25,020 nt of DNA. Source: Stentor coeruleus (lineage: Eukaryota > Ciliophora > Heterotrichea > Heterotrichida > Stentoridae). The stretch covers positions 1-25,020 of the forward strand of contig MPUH01001060.1 in the NCBI GenBank assembly GCA_001970955.1, read 5' to 3'. A program made the position numbers and the translations under genes. A model generated the notes under the pieces. It was not told where the DNA came from and searched no databases. It worked only from the letters and a program-made list of their open reading frames with translations. Shown piece by piece: positions 8,520 through 17,581 of this stretch; position 1 is the first letter of the stretch; each line of letters opens with the position of its first letter.

Positions 8520-9480
8520 TTTAGTATAGAAAAGATAGAGAAGAGAGGATTTTTGAGATGTTTTTATAGAAGTCTAAGATTGGGAAAAAATAGTTTTAAG
8601 AGGGTGTTAGGATGTTATGAGGGTTAATAAGAGTTTGGGAATAGATGTTAGGGTGTAAATAAGTGATTTTTTTTGAGGTTTGTTGGTGTAGTTAGTAGAA
8701 ATTTGGAGTTTTTGGATGATTGAAGTTAGAATTTTAGATTTGATGGGCTTATGGGGTTTTGATTTAGAATAATGGTAAGGTATGGATGTTGATGGGATTT
8801 AAAGCTGTAGTTGCTTATGTGTTTAGAGAATAGTTTAGATATTTTAAAAGTTGCGTTAGGTGTATGATTGTATATGGTGTAAGACAATATTTTATATGCT
8901 ATTTGTAAAGAATGATTAGTGTGATAGTAAATTTATCTAATATATTCTCAAACAGGTACCAAAAACTTATTATAAAGCTAATAATCCTTTGCAAGCATAA
9001 ACCAAAATATAACCTCATCAAAAATTCAGCATTAAAATACTTTATAGCACATATCTAGTTTTATCATACAAATCATCCCTTATTTCAATAAATCATAATA
9101 TAGTATAACTCAATAACTTACTAATACTAATCTTATATAATCAGATTTCTATCTTTAACTGCAAATTTTGATATAAACTATTATCTAATCCAAACTATCT
9201 TATAAAATATGGAATGCTTGGAAGAGCTTTTATAAGATAAATATCAAGCTCTCAATCTCCACATCTAACTTCTCAGTTTTTCTATACAAAAATCTTTCAT
9301 CACACACTTTACCCATAAAAATCCTTCAAATAAATTTCCCCAAAACATTTCTTCCTTCTAAAAACCCCTAAAAAAACTCTTACCTTCCTCTCAAACTCTG
9401 AATTCATTTAAAACCCAATTTCCTCTATTTTCCACATCAATTTCTCAATAAAAACACAAAATTTCTAAAGTCTTATAAAA
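8520..9480. other. Long spacer with C-free then G-free halves
   Basis: No gene is seen. On the + strand 8581-8700 contains no C at all while being G-rich. After about 8940 the composition reverses, and 9301-9360 contains no G. The flip point is near 8900-8940. No repeats or RNA genes are recognised. Confidence 0.6.
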
Positions 9481-9603
9481 ATGTCTCATTTTCTTAACTA
9501 CACCAAGGCCCCCCTGGGCGCAAAGATTACATTCTAATATTATCCTGCCGTGCTTTTCCCACACACAAGCTAAGCAATGATGCTGAAAATTTTCTAATAA
9601 ATT
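9481..9603. other. GC-rich leader island, unexplained
   Basis: This 120-base patch directly upstream of the kelch gene is much richer in G and C than the surrounding spacer. It includes GGCCCCCCTGGGCGC, which can fold as a short hairpin (GCCC/GGGC). It may be a structured leader or a small RNA gene. No known snRNA, snoRNA or tRNA could be confirmed. Confidence 0.35.
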
Positions 9604-11088
9604 ATGGAAACCCACAAGTGCAATTGCGGAAAACAAGGAACCTTTAGATGCATAGCTTGCACAAAGAAAGAAATCTTGTGCTTAGAATGCATAAGTGGTC
9701 ACTTAGCCCAAAATCCATTAGATTCAATAATCCCATTACGAGTAGAACATAAACATGAAACTAATAGAAATATATGTGGAGTATGTAATGAATCTCCAGC
9801 TCAACATTTACAAGTTTTTGATTCCAATACAGTCCCACTATGTAAAACTTGTAAGAAAAATATATCTTTAAATAATCCATCAGTGTTTATTCCTATAAAA
9901 TGGAAAGATATTGTAACAGGATCAAAGGATATAAATGAAATTTATGTTAGGTCCAACTGTGTAACAAGAGCCTTAGAAGAAGCAGATAAGATTTATTCGA
10001 AAAACCCTAGAGAAAATGCTGTGATTAAGATGAGAGACTTGATAATAAAAAACTCAAATAAAATAGCTGAAGGGATATTAAATACAAGTACAGGAAATAT
10101 TGAGAAGAATAGTGAAATATTGCGGACTATAAAAAAAGATATTGAGCAACAGTCATTGAAAAAAGATATTGATACAAATATTTTAGGGGGTAAGCTTTTG
10201 ATGTCGATAATTCAGTTTGGAGTACCTTGTGATTTACCTATTGAAAGTTCTTATCAGATTAATGAAGATGAAATCAAGCAAACTGTTGAAAAACTCTATA
10301 AAAAATTTGAAATAAAAACTATCAAGTCTGGATTTTATGTGTATTTATTTACACCTGGGAAACAGAACTTAACGAAAATTGATGTGGAGAAAATGACGAG
10401 AAAAGAGTTTATTTTTGACAGAAACTGGACTTTCGAAGCAAGTTGGCATGAGTTGGAAAATGGGAATATATTTTTTTGTGGAGGTAACGGACAAAACAAC
10501 TCTGAAGTTTTGATTGTTGATGTTACCAATCGAAGTGTCACACCAAAGAAAAATTTCATTGGAAGGTCAGGGCATTCTATCCTTGAAAAGCATGGAAATG
10601 TGTATGTTTTTGGGGGTAACAAAGGGAATATCGCGGAAAAGTACTCTTTAATAGCAAATGAATGGGAGCAATTAACTGATTTACCTATGAGGATTTCAAG
10701 GATATCCATATGTGAAATCCATAATGGTATTTTTATGACAGGAATCGATTGTCAGAATGTTTTTGTTTACAATATGGCTGCAAATACATATACTGATGCT
10801 GGGAGTCATTTAGAGCCTTATAGAAACAAAAATAAAATGGTATTTTGTCATGAAGATACTATATATTGCATGTGTGGTGATAAGCTTTTCTATTGCAATT
10901 CTCAAAGATTAAACATTTGGAGTGAAGTTGAAATACCAGATAAAGATTGGTGGTCTTATTCAAAACCTGTGATTTATAGAAACTGTGCTTATTTCATCAA
11001 GTATTTCGTGAGGAACTTATGGCAGTTGGATCTTAAAACATTTGCCCTTAACGAGAGAATCATATGTGATATACCCATTTCTAGTTAG
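9604..11088 (+). CDS. Cys-rich (B-box-like) / coiled-coil / kelch protein
   Basis: The protein has 494 residues. The N-terminus has two cysteine clusters resembling tandem B-box zinc fingers: C6, C8, C16, C19, C26, C29, H33, then H49, H51, C58, C61, C80 and C83. Residues about 120-200 are helical and coiled ('SNCVTRALEEADKIYSK', 'TIKKDIEQQSLKKDI'). From about 240 to the end is a kelch-type beta-propeller with blades 'ENGNIFFCGGNGQNN', 'HGNVYVFGGNKGN...EWEQLTDLP', 'HEDTIYCMCGDKLFY' and 'YRNCAYFIKYF'. No RING finger is present, so ligase activity is not implied; the layout is TRIM-like without RING. The likely role is a protein-interaction scaffold, substrate unknown. The same order of parts occurs in the broken gene at 4583-5946. 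The stop is TAG. Domain types are fairly sure, function is not. Confidence 0.75.
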   Translation: METHKCNCGKQGTFRCIACTKKEILCLECISGHLAQNPLDSIIPLRVEHKHETNRNICGVCNESPAQHLQVFDSNTVPLCKTCKKNISLNNPSVFIPIKWKDIVTGSKDINEIYVRSNCVTRALEEADKIYSKNPRENAVIKMRDLIIKNSNKIAEGILNTSTGNIEKNSEILRTIKKDIEQQSLKKDIDTNILGGKLLMSIIQFGVPCDLPIESSYQINEDEIKQTVEKLYKKFEIKTIKSGFYVYLFTPGKQNLTKIDVEKMTRKEFIFDRNWTFEASWHELENGNIFFCGGNGQNNSEVLIVDVTNRSVTPKKNFIGRSGHSILEKHGNVYVFGGNKGNIAEKYSLIANEWEQLTDLPMRISRISICEIHNGIFMTGIDCQNVFVYNMAANTYTDAGSHLEPYRNKNKMVFCHEDTIYCMCGDKLFYCNSQRLNIWSEVEIPDKDWWSYSKPVIYRNCAYFIKYFVRNLWQLDLKTFALNERIICDIPISS

Positions 11089-11430
11089 AATAATATTTAT
11101 TTAGTCATTGAATTAAATACTTTATTTTGGATTTTAGATGAGGATTTTTTGGTGTTGTTATAAGGATATTAGTAATATTAATATTTTTACTTTGTGAATT
11201 TATATATAGGAATACTATCAAATAATATTTTCTATATATTTATAAAAAGTGTCAAAAGATATAAAAACAGTATTTAAAACTAAAATCTTTTCCTAGACAC
11301 TATCTTCAACTTATATCACTAAAATCTAAAAATCATTTTATATCTCAAGTTTTTTACTTTTAATAATATCTTATAATCCACATATTCACAATATACATTT
11401 AATTCTAATAAACTTATACATACCAAAACC
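11089..11430. other. Convergent spacer
   Basis: This lies between the 3' ends of two convergent genes. It is G-rich and C-poor up to about 11210, then C-rich and G-poor, the same left-to-right flip as elsewhere. No gene or clear poly(A) signal is seen. Confidence 0.5.
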
Positions 11431-11880
11431 TCACTTATTTTTCTTTCCAACAAACTTTTGTCTGTTTTTCTCTATCATAGCTTTGATTGCTGGGTCCTCT
11501 AATATACTTTGAGCTCCTTTTTCCTTTTTATTCTTAGGTGAAGCTCCAATACTTAAAGGTTCAGAGCTTTCAGCTTTAGTGCTGATTTGAAATTTGTTCT
11601 TAGCTTTTTTTTCTATACTGTTTCTAGGCTTTTCAAAGCTGTTACCATTTTCTTTAGTGTTTCGTATATCATCTAAAAGTGATTCTATTTTTTCTAAGTG
11701 AGGCATAAGAGATTTTCGTAAATCATCTATTGTCTCAACGGGGTCTTGAGGGATTTTAAGTTCTTCAATTTGCTTTTTTAGCATGTCTTGTTGGCGTTTC
11801 ATCGAGGTAATAGATAAAGATATTTCTTGAGTTTGATGTATGAATTCAGCTCTAGTTTTCTTTGAGATGTCACAGCCCAT
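11431..11880 (-). CDS. Small coiled-coil protein with dual-acylation N-terminus
   Basis: The protein has 149 residues and is not recognised by family. It begins M-G-C-D-I-S-K-K: Gly2 plus Ser6 and Lys7 fit the N-myristoylation consensus, and Cys3 is a palmitoylation candidate, as in Src-family kinases and some G-alpha subunits. A coiled coil follows (about 15-80, 'MKRQQDMLKKQIEELKI' and 'MPHLEKIESLLDDIRN'). The tail is basic and Ser-rich and ends in 'IEKNRQKFVGKKNK'. There is no transmembrane helix, so membrane attachment would rest on lipid. The stop is TGA, important because it shows TGA terminates here. It may be a ciliary-membrane or cortical protein; that is a guess. Confidence 0.65.
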   Translation of the reverse strand: MGCDISKKTRAEFIHQTQEISLSITSMKRQQDMLKKQIEELKIPQDPVETIDDLRKSLMPHLEKIESLLDDIRNTKENGNSFEKPRNSIEKKAKNKFQISTKAESSEPLSIGASPKNKKEKGAQSILEDPAIKAMIEKNRQKFVGKKNK

Positions 11881-12727
11881 TTATATTTAATATTGGGTTA
11901 TATTTTAAATAAGGAGGGTTATGAATCATAAGGTAAGGATAGGAGAGATAGTTTGAGAATGGGTGTTAGAACTTTTTTGGTTGTGTTGAAGAAGTAAATT
12001 GGAAGATGTAGAGGTTTTTTGGAAGAATTTTTATTTTTTGGCTATGAAAAAATTTTATGGCAAAATTAGTTCTTTTTGTTTTAGGTGGGTTTTGCTTGGA
12101 GATGGAAATCAAAATAATAAGAGAGTTTTTTTGTAGTGAGTTTATAATGGAGATGGAAATCAAAATAATAAGAGAGTTTTTTTGTAGTGAGTTTATAATA
12201 ATTATCTTTTATTTAATAATTAGCTTTGCTTTAGTTTATATAAATTTTATTATTTTTGCTTAAAATGATAGTTTGGTGTAAATACTGTATGGTTTATTTT
12301 TAAAGTTTTGTGAAGTAGTTATTATGTTTAGGATATGGAACTGATATATTGGATTTAAGTATTTTTAGGATATTTAAATCTTGGAAGAATTAAGTTTTGG
12401 TATGGCATTATTAAACTCACAACCCCAAATAAAACCCTTAATCCCATTAAATCTAAACTTTTCCCTCTCATCAACCTATCTTATATAAAATGCATCCTAA
12501 CACTTTAAACCTATTTCCTCACATAACCTTTTTCAAAAACCCAACATCTTTCACTACAAACCTCCCAACTCACAAAACCTTCCCCAAATTTTCCAAACTT
12601 CTAAAACTCAAATTCCCTCACATCCAAAACCTCTAAACTCCCTCAAAAAAATCCCTCCAAGCTTCTTTAAAATCCTACTAAAATCCCTCCAACTATGGTC
12701 TAAACATCATATAAATAATCCTATACA
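11881..12727. promoter_or_regulatory. Divergent promoter region with strong skew flip
   Basis: This lies between divergent genes. The left part is G/T-rich with almost no C (one C in 11941-12000). From about 12415 the + strand becomes C/A-rich: 12421-12480 has 0 G and about 21 C, and 12541-12600 has 0 G and 24 C. It contains the 51-bp tandem duplication at 12098-12199. A short open frame over that duplication (12057-12263) is not considered a gene. Confidence 0.55.
12098..12199 (+). repeat. Perfect tandem duplication, 51-bp unit
   Basis: Two adjacent identical copies, 12098-12148 and 12149-12199, each start GGAGATGGAAATC and end GAGTTTATAAT. The perfect identity suggests a recent duplication. 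It lies in the divergent spacer, outside any credible gene. Confidence 0.9.
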
Positions 12728-14790
12728 ATGGCAGACAAATCCGACGAGAACTCTGAAAAGTCAGAAGATATCTCAGATCATGGTGAATCCAGTGGAAGTC
12801 TTGACGATAGCAACAGCAACGAATTTGAAGTTAAAGACCTTATCCCACAAATCATCGAACTAAATCAAGAAACCGCAGCCGAAGTGAGTTATCTTACATG
12901 TCTTCCCACAAGGCCATTACTAACTCTTAGAGTCTCCAAAAAACGTAGATATTTTTCCCAACTAATGACCAAATTCAATACCACAGAATCCCCTCAGTCA
13001 GTAGAAATCCTCCATGGCCGCGACCCAAACTTCAAAAAGGAAAATTTCAAACAAATCATCGAAATCGGTCTTCAAGCAGGATGTGGGATTAAACTTATCC
13101 CCACAGTCAAAGGAACAAGTTTCCAAAGTAGTTTTTTCAACACCTCAACCAAAGTTTGCCTTTATGACCGTGATGATTTTATCCAGCAGCACAAAGATAA
13201 CGTCGCTCAAATCTCAGATGTTACAGAAATCCCATCAATCGAACATGTGATTCGTAATGTTGAAGTCAAAATCGAAGAAGCTATTCAATCTAATGAAACC
13301 ATAGACGTCTTCCATGATGAATTCGAAACTTTAGAAGCAGAAAAAACTGATGGTAGTGGTAATTTGGCTAATATGATAAACAATACAAGAACATTTTCTA
13401 ATTTGGACTATACAAAAAATAAGCTTGTAACAGATATTCAATGGGAACCTAATAAAGAAAATGTTATCGCCGCAAGTTGTGTAGAGAATATAAAATATGA
13501 AGAACGTGTGCAAAGATCAGGAGCATATATTCCAGGGAGTATTATAATATGGACATTTGCTGAATTTAATAGTGTTTTATGTGTATTGAAAGCTCCATTA
13601 GAAATTACATGTTTTAAATTTAACCCTTATAGACCACATATTGTTGTTGCAGGGACAATATCAGGACAAGTTTGTATATGGGATACAAAGTTAGTAAAAG
13701 AAAAAAATAGACTTGAAATGCTACCTAAACAAGATGAAGCTCCTGAGTTGTTGATATTAGCAAGTTCAGGGATTTTTGATTCACATAAAGGCCCAGTGAA
13801 ATCAATGTCTTGGCTACCGAATCAGGTGAAGATTGAGAGGAAAAATCATTGTGTTGTTTTGAATGAACCTCAGGAAGTCTCACAATTCGCCACACTTTCT
13901 GAAGATGGACTGATTTTGTTTTGGGAAACGAGCTTTCCTATTGATAAAAATCCTTATAAGAATCAAGATTATGTTTGGCAACCTTTGCTTAAGGTACAAA
14001 TTACGAGAATTGACACTAAAGCTGATCTTGGAGGTACACATTTACATATAAATACTGTACAAAAAGACTCAATGTTTTGGGCTACTAGTGATTCTGGAGA
14101 TTTACTTCTTGGAGATTGGGTTGCTAGGTCACATGATGACTCCAGGCCGGACNATGATTTCTCTATTTTTATATATAAAAATAAATATTTTTTATAGCAA
14201 ATCATGATGACTCCAGGCCGGACTTTGTTAAAAAAATGTACTCTTCAGAATTCCCTTTTAGACCTACAGTTGCAATGCAAGTTTCCCCATTTTTCAATGA
14301 TATTATCCTTACAGTACATGATTTTCATTTTAATATATGGAAAGAGTCTTGTGAAACCCCAGTTTTCCAAAGCTATTTTAGTAGTGTTTATCTGACTTGT
14401 GGAGCTTTTTCACCTTTAAGACCTTCTATATTGTTTATTGGAAAAGCTGATGGGCGTATTGATATTTGGGACTTTGGTGATCAATCACATAAAGAATCTC
14501 TTTCATATAATATTGGTAGTCAAAAACTAACGGTGATTAGTTTTTTGATGCTAAAAAAATCTCCTCTTGTTATGGCTGTTGGTGACAGTAATGGATCTTT
14601 ACATATTATTGAAGTTGCTAGACATGCACTTAAAGATGCTGATAGGGATAAGGAAAAAAAATCTATTTATGAGTTTTGGTGTAAGGAAGAAGAAAGGGTT
14701 GGTTATTATAATGAGAGGTTTGAGGTAAGAGCGGAAGAACATCATCAGAATGAAATCAAAAAACGACTTGGTGCTATGGGAGGGCATTAG
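12728..14790 (+). CDS. DNAI3: Axonemal dynein intermediate chain, DNAI3/WDR63/IC140-like
   Basis: This is a WD-repeat intermediate chain of the two-headed inner-arm dynein (I1/f) of motile cilia, called IC140 in Chlamydomonas and WDR63/DNAI3 in animals. Bypassing the join at 14153 (coding parts 12728-14152 and 14224-14790) gives one frame of 663 residues. An acidic Ser-rich N-terminus (1-40) precedes family-specific strands and a WD propeller from about 235: 'LVTDIQWEPNKENVIAASC', 'GSIIIWTFAEF', 'PHIVVAGTISGQVCIWD', 'HKGPVKSMSWLP', 'QFATLSEDGLILFWE', and after the join 'SILFIGKADGRIDIWDF'. The C-terminus is a charged helix ending LGAMGGH. It is shorter than the human (about 890) and algal (about 1,060) forms, mostly in the N-terminal half. 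As written in this sequence it is interrupted by an N, a 49-base segment and a duplicated 21-mer. Confidence 0.8.
14132..14223. repeat. Assembly join: N flanked by duplicated 21-mer
   Basis: A 21-base string (CATGATGACTCCAGGCCGGAC) occurs at 14132-14152 and again at 14203-14223. Between them are one N (14153) and 49 AT-rich bases. Removing one copy plus the insert restores a continuous dynein frame. It looks like two overlapping contigs left unmerged; the 49 bases belong to the start of the right-hand contig. Confidence 0.85.
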
Positions 14791-15100
14791 AGATTTAAGT
14801 TATAACCATTTAATCATTAGATTTAATGGAATGAGTTAGGCTTTATGTATTAGGGTTGGTTATATTATTGGGATTATAGGATTTTTATTTTTTTTAATTT
14901 GGGTAGAATCGATGGAAGAATTGTGGTAAAAGATTTAAGGGTATAGATAGTTTTATATGAGGAATTAATAAAGTTAGGATGAAGGAAGTATGGAATTTAG
15001 TAGAATTGTGTGGGATTATAACATGGGGTTTTAATTATTATTAAAATTCATTAAGGATGAATGATGTGTTATTGGAATATGTTAGAAAAAATATTATAAA
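14791..15100. other. Convergent spacer, C-poor
   Basis: No gene is seen. It is G/T-rich on the + strand almost to the end of the convergent gene at 15101. Confidence 0.45.
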
Positions 15101-16048
15101 TTATTCTTTAACTTCATGTACAGACAACTCTAAAGACAAAAGGCCAGATCCTGAAGCATCTTCAACCTCCTCAACCTTATTATTTCTTTCAATCTCCACT
15201 CCAAAATCTTTATCACTCTTATATTTTCCACTCATCCCACTTAAATTCATCTTTTCTTTTACTTTTTCCTTTTCTACTTCATTAACCTCATCATCTTTAA
15301 TCCTATCATTCCTCACTTTCAATTCCTCATCATCATTTTTTTCTCCTATCTCCCTAACATCTTTCTCAATCACTTTCACATCTCTCTCTTCCTCTTCATA
15401 TTTCTTCCCATCTATCAAAATCCCTTTCACATCTTCATCTTCTTTTATCAGCTCACTAAACTTTTTTCTCAATTTAACTTTATCATCCTCCTCATTAACA
15501 CCACTAATAATTTTATTACACCCTTCAGTCTTGCTTTTCTCCGAAACATATAAAATTCCTGAAGCTATTGGGGGTAATTTAAACTCTCCTAAAGCAATTT
15601 TTTTCAACCTCTCTTGTAAATTAGCTTTAGATATTGTTTTTTTATACCTTTCCAAAACAGCATATTCTTCTTTATGCTTTTTCGCAGATACAAAACTATC
15701 TTTTTCAGTTAATCTTTTAAGGAAATCCAAATTTGCATTAATAATCCTCCTAGCTTCCTTTTTCCTTTTTTGTAAATTCAGTGATTTTGGGATTTTACTT
15801 GTAAAAGGACTTGCTTTTCTTTCTGATATTTGTGAGAGTTTATCATATAGGATTTTGTTTTCTCTATAAAAATCTTGGTATTTAATTGGGTCAAAATTTG
15901 GCTTTCTTCTACCTACTGAGTTGTATCGTCCTGGGGATTGGGATAAGATAGGGCTACGTTCTTTGATACCTTGTAAACGGATTTTATGAAGTCTGAGAGA
16001 GTGTTCTTGGTACCAACGGCTTTCGAGGTTTTCATCTGAGTAATCCAT
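15101..16048 (-). CDS. CFAP97-domain-like ciliary protein
   Basis: The protein has 315 residues. Residues about 10-78 match the CFAP97/hemingway motif found in sperm-tail and cilium proteins: a 'YQ.H..RL.KI' start, a Pro-rich linker, then '..P...PIKYQDFYRENKILYDKLSQISERK', corresponding to the family's 'ry..I..EN..Ll.Kl..I' core. The middle (90-170) is basic and helical. The C-terminal half is a highly charged Lys/Glu/Asp-rich, probably disordered or coiled region ('KKYEEEERDVKVIEKDVREI'). The family is linked to axoneme assembly and microtubule polyglycylation/glutamylation contexts. It lies next to the dynein intermediate chain, but the two genes converge and are not co-transcribed. The motif call is reasonable; naming a specific orthologue is not possible. 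The stop is TAA. Confidence 0.6.
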   Translation of the reverse strand: MDYSDENLESRWYQEHSLRLHKIRLQGIKERSPILSQSPGRYNSVGRRKPNFDPIKYQDFYRENKILYDKLSQISERKASPFTSKIPKSLNLQKRKKEARRIINANLDFLKRLTEKDSFVSAKKHKEEYAVLERYKKTISKANLQERLKKIALGEFKLPPIASGILYVSEKSKTEGCNKIISGVNEEDDKVKLRKKFSELIKEDEDVKGILIDGKKYEEEERDVKVIEKDVREIGEKNDDEELKVRNDRIKDDEVNEVEKEKVKEKMNLSGMSGKYKSDKDFGVEIERNNKVEEVEDASGSGLLSLELSVHEVKE

Positions 16049-16609
16049 TATTTATTATTAGATTTTGATGAGATATGAGTATTTTATGTTTGGTAGATTT
16101 AGAGCTGTATTATTAGAATAGGAGTTCAAGAGTTTTATGTATTTAGGGATAAGGTTTAGGAGGGAGTTTTTTTATGTGTTTTTTGTTTATGATATATTTG
16201 AGATTATTTTTAGGATGAGTTATTTAAAGTGATGAGGATTATTGGATTTAGTTTTTTTCTAGGACTATTTAGCAAATACTTTCTTTACCAAAAACATAAA
16301 ATACCTTGAACTTCTTCAAAAAATCTGCAAAATCCNAGAAACATAAATAGTAATTTAATATCATTCAAACTATTTAGCAAATACTTTCTTTACCAAAAAC
16401 ATAAAATACCNGAAAATATATAGTAATTTAATATCATTCAAACTATTTAGCAAATACTTTCTTTACCAAAAACATAAAATACCTTGAACTTCTTCAAAAA
16501 ATCTGCAAAATCCTTACTACCTAACTTTAATCTTCATNGCAAAATCCTTACTACCTAACTTTAATCTTCATTTATATACCCAAACTTATAAATTTAATAT
16601 ATTTACCTT
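16049..16609. other. Spacer with repeats and three assembly joins
   Basis: 16049-16260 is G/T-rich (16141-16200 has no C). From 16264 it switches to C/A-rich repeated sequence broken by Ns at 16336, 16411 and 16538. No gene is seen. Confidence 0.6.
16264..16571. repeat. Repeated block around single-N assembly joins
   Basis: The block starting ACTATTTAGCAAATAC begins at 16264, 16369 and 16442. The first and third copies run 72 bases identically. The second is cut by the N at 16411. A separate 33-base string starting GCAAAATCC is duplicated on both sides of the N at 16538 (16505-16537 and 16539-16571). These are contig overlaps left in place, possibly around a real tandem repeat, so true copy number is unknown. 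Confidence 0.8.
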
Positions 16610-17581
16610 TCAAGCTTTCGACCTATTTCTCCCACTCAAATACTCTAAAATCTCTCTTTTGCCAGTCTTTATCCTTTCTTCATCCCTATTAATTTCCTCC
16701 AACCTTTTTTCAACATTTTTTTTCCCACTAAATACTCCAACTTTATTCATTTTACTCTGAGCTTTATCCTCATCTCCCTTCATCTTCCCCTCATTCAAAC
16801 CTTTAAAATTCTCTCTTACAGTTCTCATAGGTGATACTTCCATTGACTTATCCCCTAAACGATTCCCATTATTAGTCGCATAAGTTTTTGACATTGTTTT
16901 AAACTCTTTTTCAGGACTGTCTTTACTTTTTGATCTTTGAAATGGTAAAACATGTTTTGTATTTTTATATACACTTAAATTCCCATAAAATTGAAGTTTT
17001 TCAGCTTGTTTTCGCATTTGATTTAAAGCTATTGTGTTTTCCCAGCTTTCTTTGAGCTCAGAGAAAATTTTTTCCTTTTCGTTTTTCTTACGTGATATAT
17101 CATCTTCTAAGGATGTATTGGCCATTCTTATAAAAAACCTGTCCATGTCAAGTTCGTTTTTTTGATGTTCTTTGGTTTTTGTTTTTTTCGCTTTGATTTG
17201 GTTTTTTAGGTTCTCGCGATGGGATAACTGAGGAGGGTCAGGTGGTGTTTTTGGTAAAGCTTTTGGTCTTTCTAAGAGTTTTTCTGCTGTGTTGAGGTCT
17301 TTTTGTTTGCGGCGGTATTCGATTTGGTTCTTGAGCACGGAAAAATGATGCTTTTTCATGTTTTCTTTGATTTGATTGTCTTGCTCACAGATTTTAGCTC
17401 TGAGTCTGTCTCGTTCTTCGTTTTCAAAGTTTAGAGCTCTTTCGTCATCTATGACTTTTTGCATATGATGATAAGCTCTAGAGTAAGCATCTTTGATAAC
17501 AGGACTATTTGAATTCCGATCTGTTATTGAACTGTTTAGAACTTTAGACAACTTAGCTATTCTAAGTTCTTTTGTTGTCAT
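16610..17581 (-). CDS. Unrecognised basic coiled-coil protein
   Basis: The protein has 323 residues, is highly charged and has no membrane segment. It is mostly helical. Repeated motifs of the form 'LKNQIEYRRKQK' (about 83-94) and 'LKNQIKAKKTKTKEHQK' (about 125-141) stand on either side of a Pro-rich break ('PKALPKTPPDPPQLSHREN'). Such repeated L-x-x-Q-I plus basic stretches are common in axonemal and microtubule-associated proteins, which fits its neighbours, but no family is recognised. The C-terminus is disordered, Lys/Asn/Ser-rich, with possible phosphosites. It terminates with TGA, a second example of TGA as a stop in this window. Confidence 0.65.
   Translation of the reverse strand: MTTKELRIAKLSKVLNSSITDRNSNSPVIKDAYSRAYHHMQKVIDDERALNFENEERDRLRAKICEQDNQIKENMKKHHFSVLKNQIEYRRKQKDLNTAEKLLERPKALPKTPPDPPQLSHRENLKNQIKAKKTKTKEHQKNELDMDRFFIRMANTSLEDDISRKKNEKEKIFSELKESWENTIALNQMRKQAEKLQFYGNLSVYKNTKHVLPFQRSKSKDSPEKEFKTMSKTYATNNGNRLGDKSMEVSPMRTVRENFKGLNEGKMKGDEDKAQSKMNKVGVFSGKKNVEKRLEEINRDEERIKTGKREILEYLSGRNRSKA

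Noticed and set aside
9505..9535. Resemblance to U6 snRNA (GGCCCC..GCGCAA.GAT.ACA) and, on the other strand, to the U4 5' end (CTTTGCGC)
   Set aside because: The invariant ACAGAGA box of U6 and the kink-turn stem of U4 are absent; both RNAs are too conserved for this to be a functional copy.
9445..9636. Minus-strand open frame with C-x2-C-x12-C-x2-C
   Set aside because: It is short, has no ATG start, overlaps the start of a secure plus-strand gene and matches no known zinc ribbon. Kept only as a remark on the GC-rich island.
12057..12263. 68-residue plus-strand open frame
   Set aside because: It is created by the 51-bp tandem duplication in AT-rich spacer, is hydrophobic low-complexity, and lies in the skewed promoter zone.
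14154..14202. 49 bases at the dynein join as an ordinary intron
   Set aside because: They do not begin with GT or end with AG, are far longer than other introns here, and are flanked by a long exact duplication and an N.
15057..15869. 270-residue plus-strand open frame rich in Ser/Phe
   Set aside because: It is the antisense shadow of the Lys/Glu-rich CFAP97-like gene; its composition is the mirror of charged codons.
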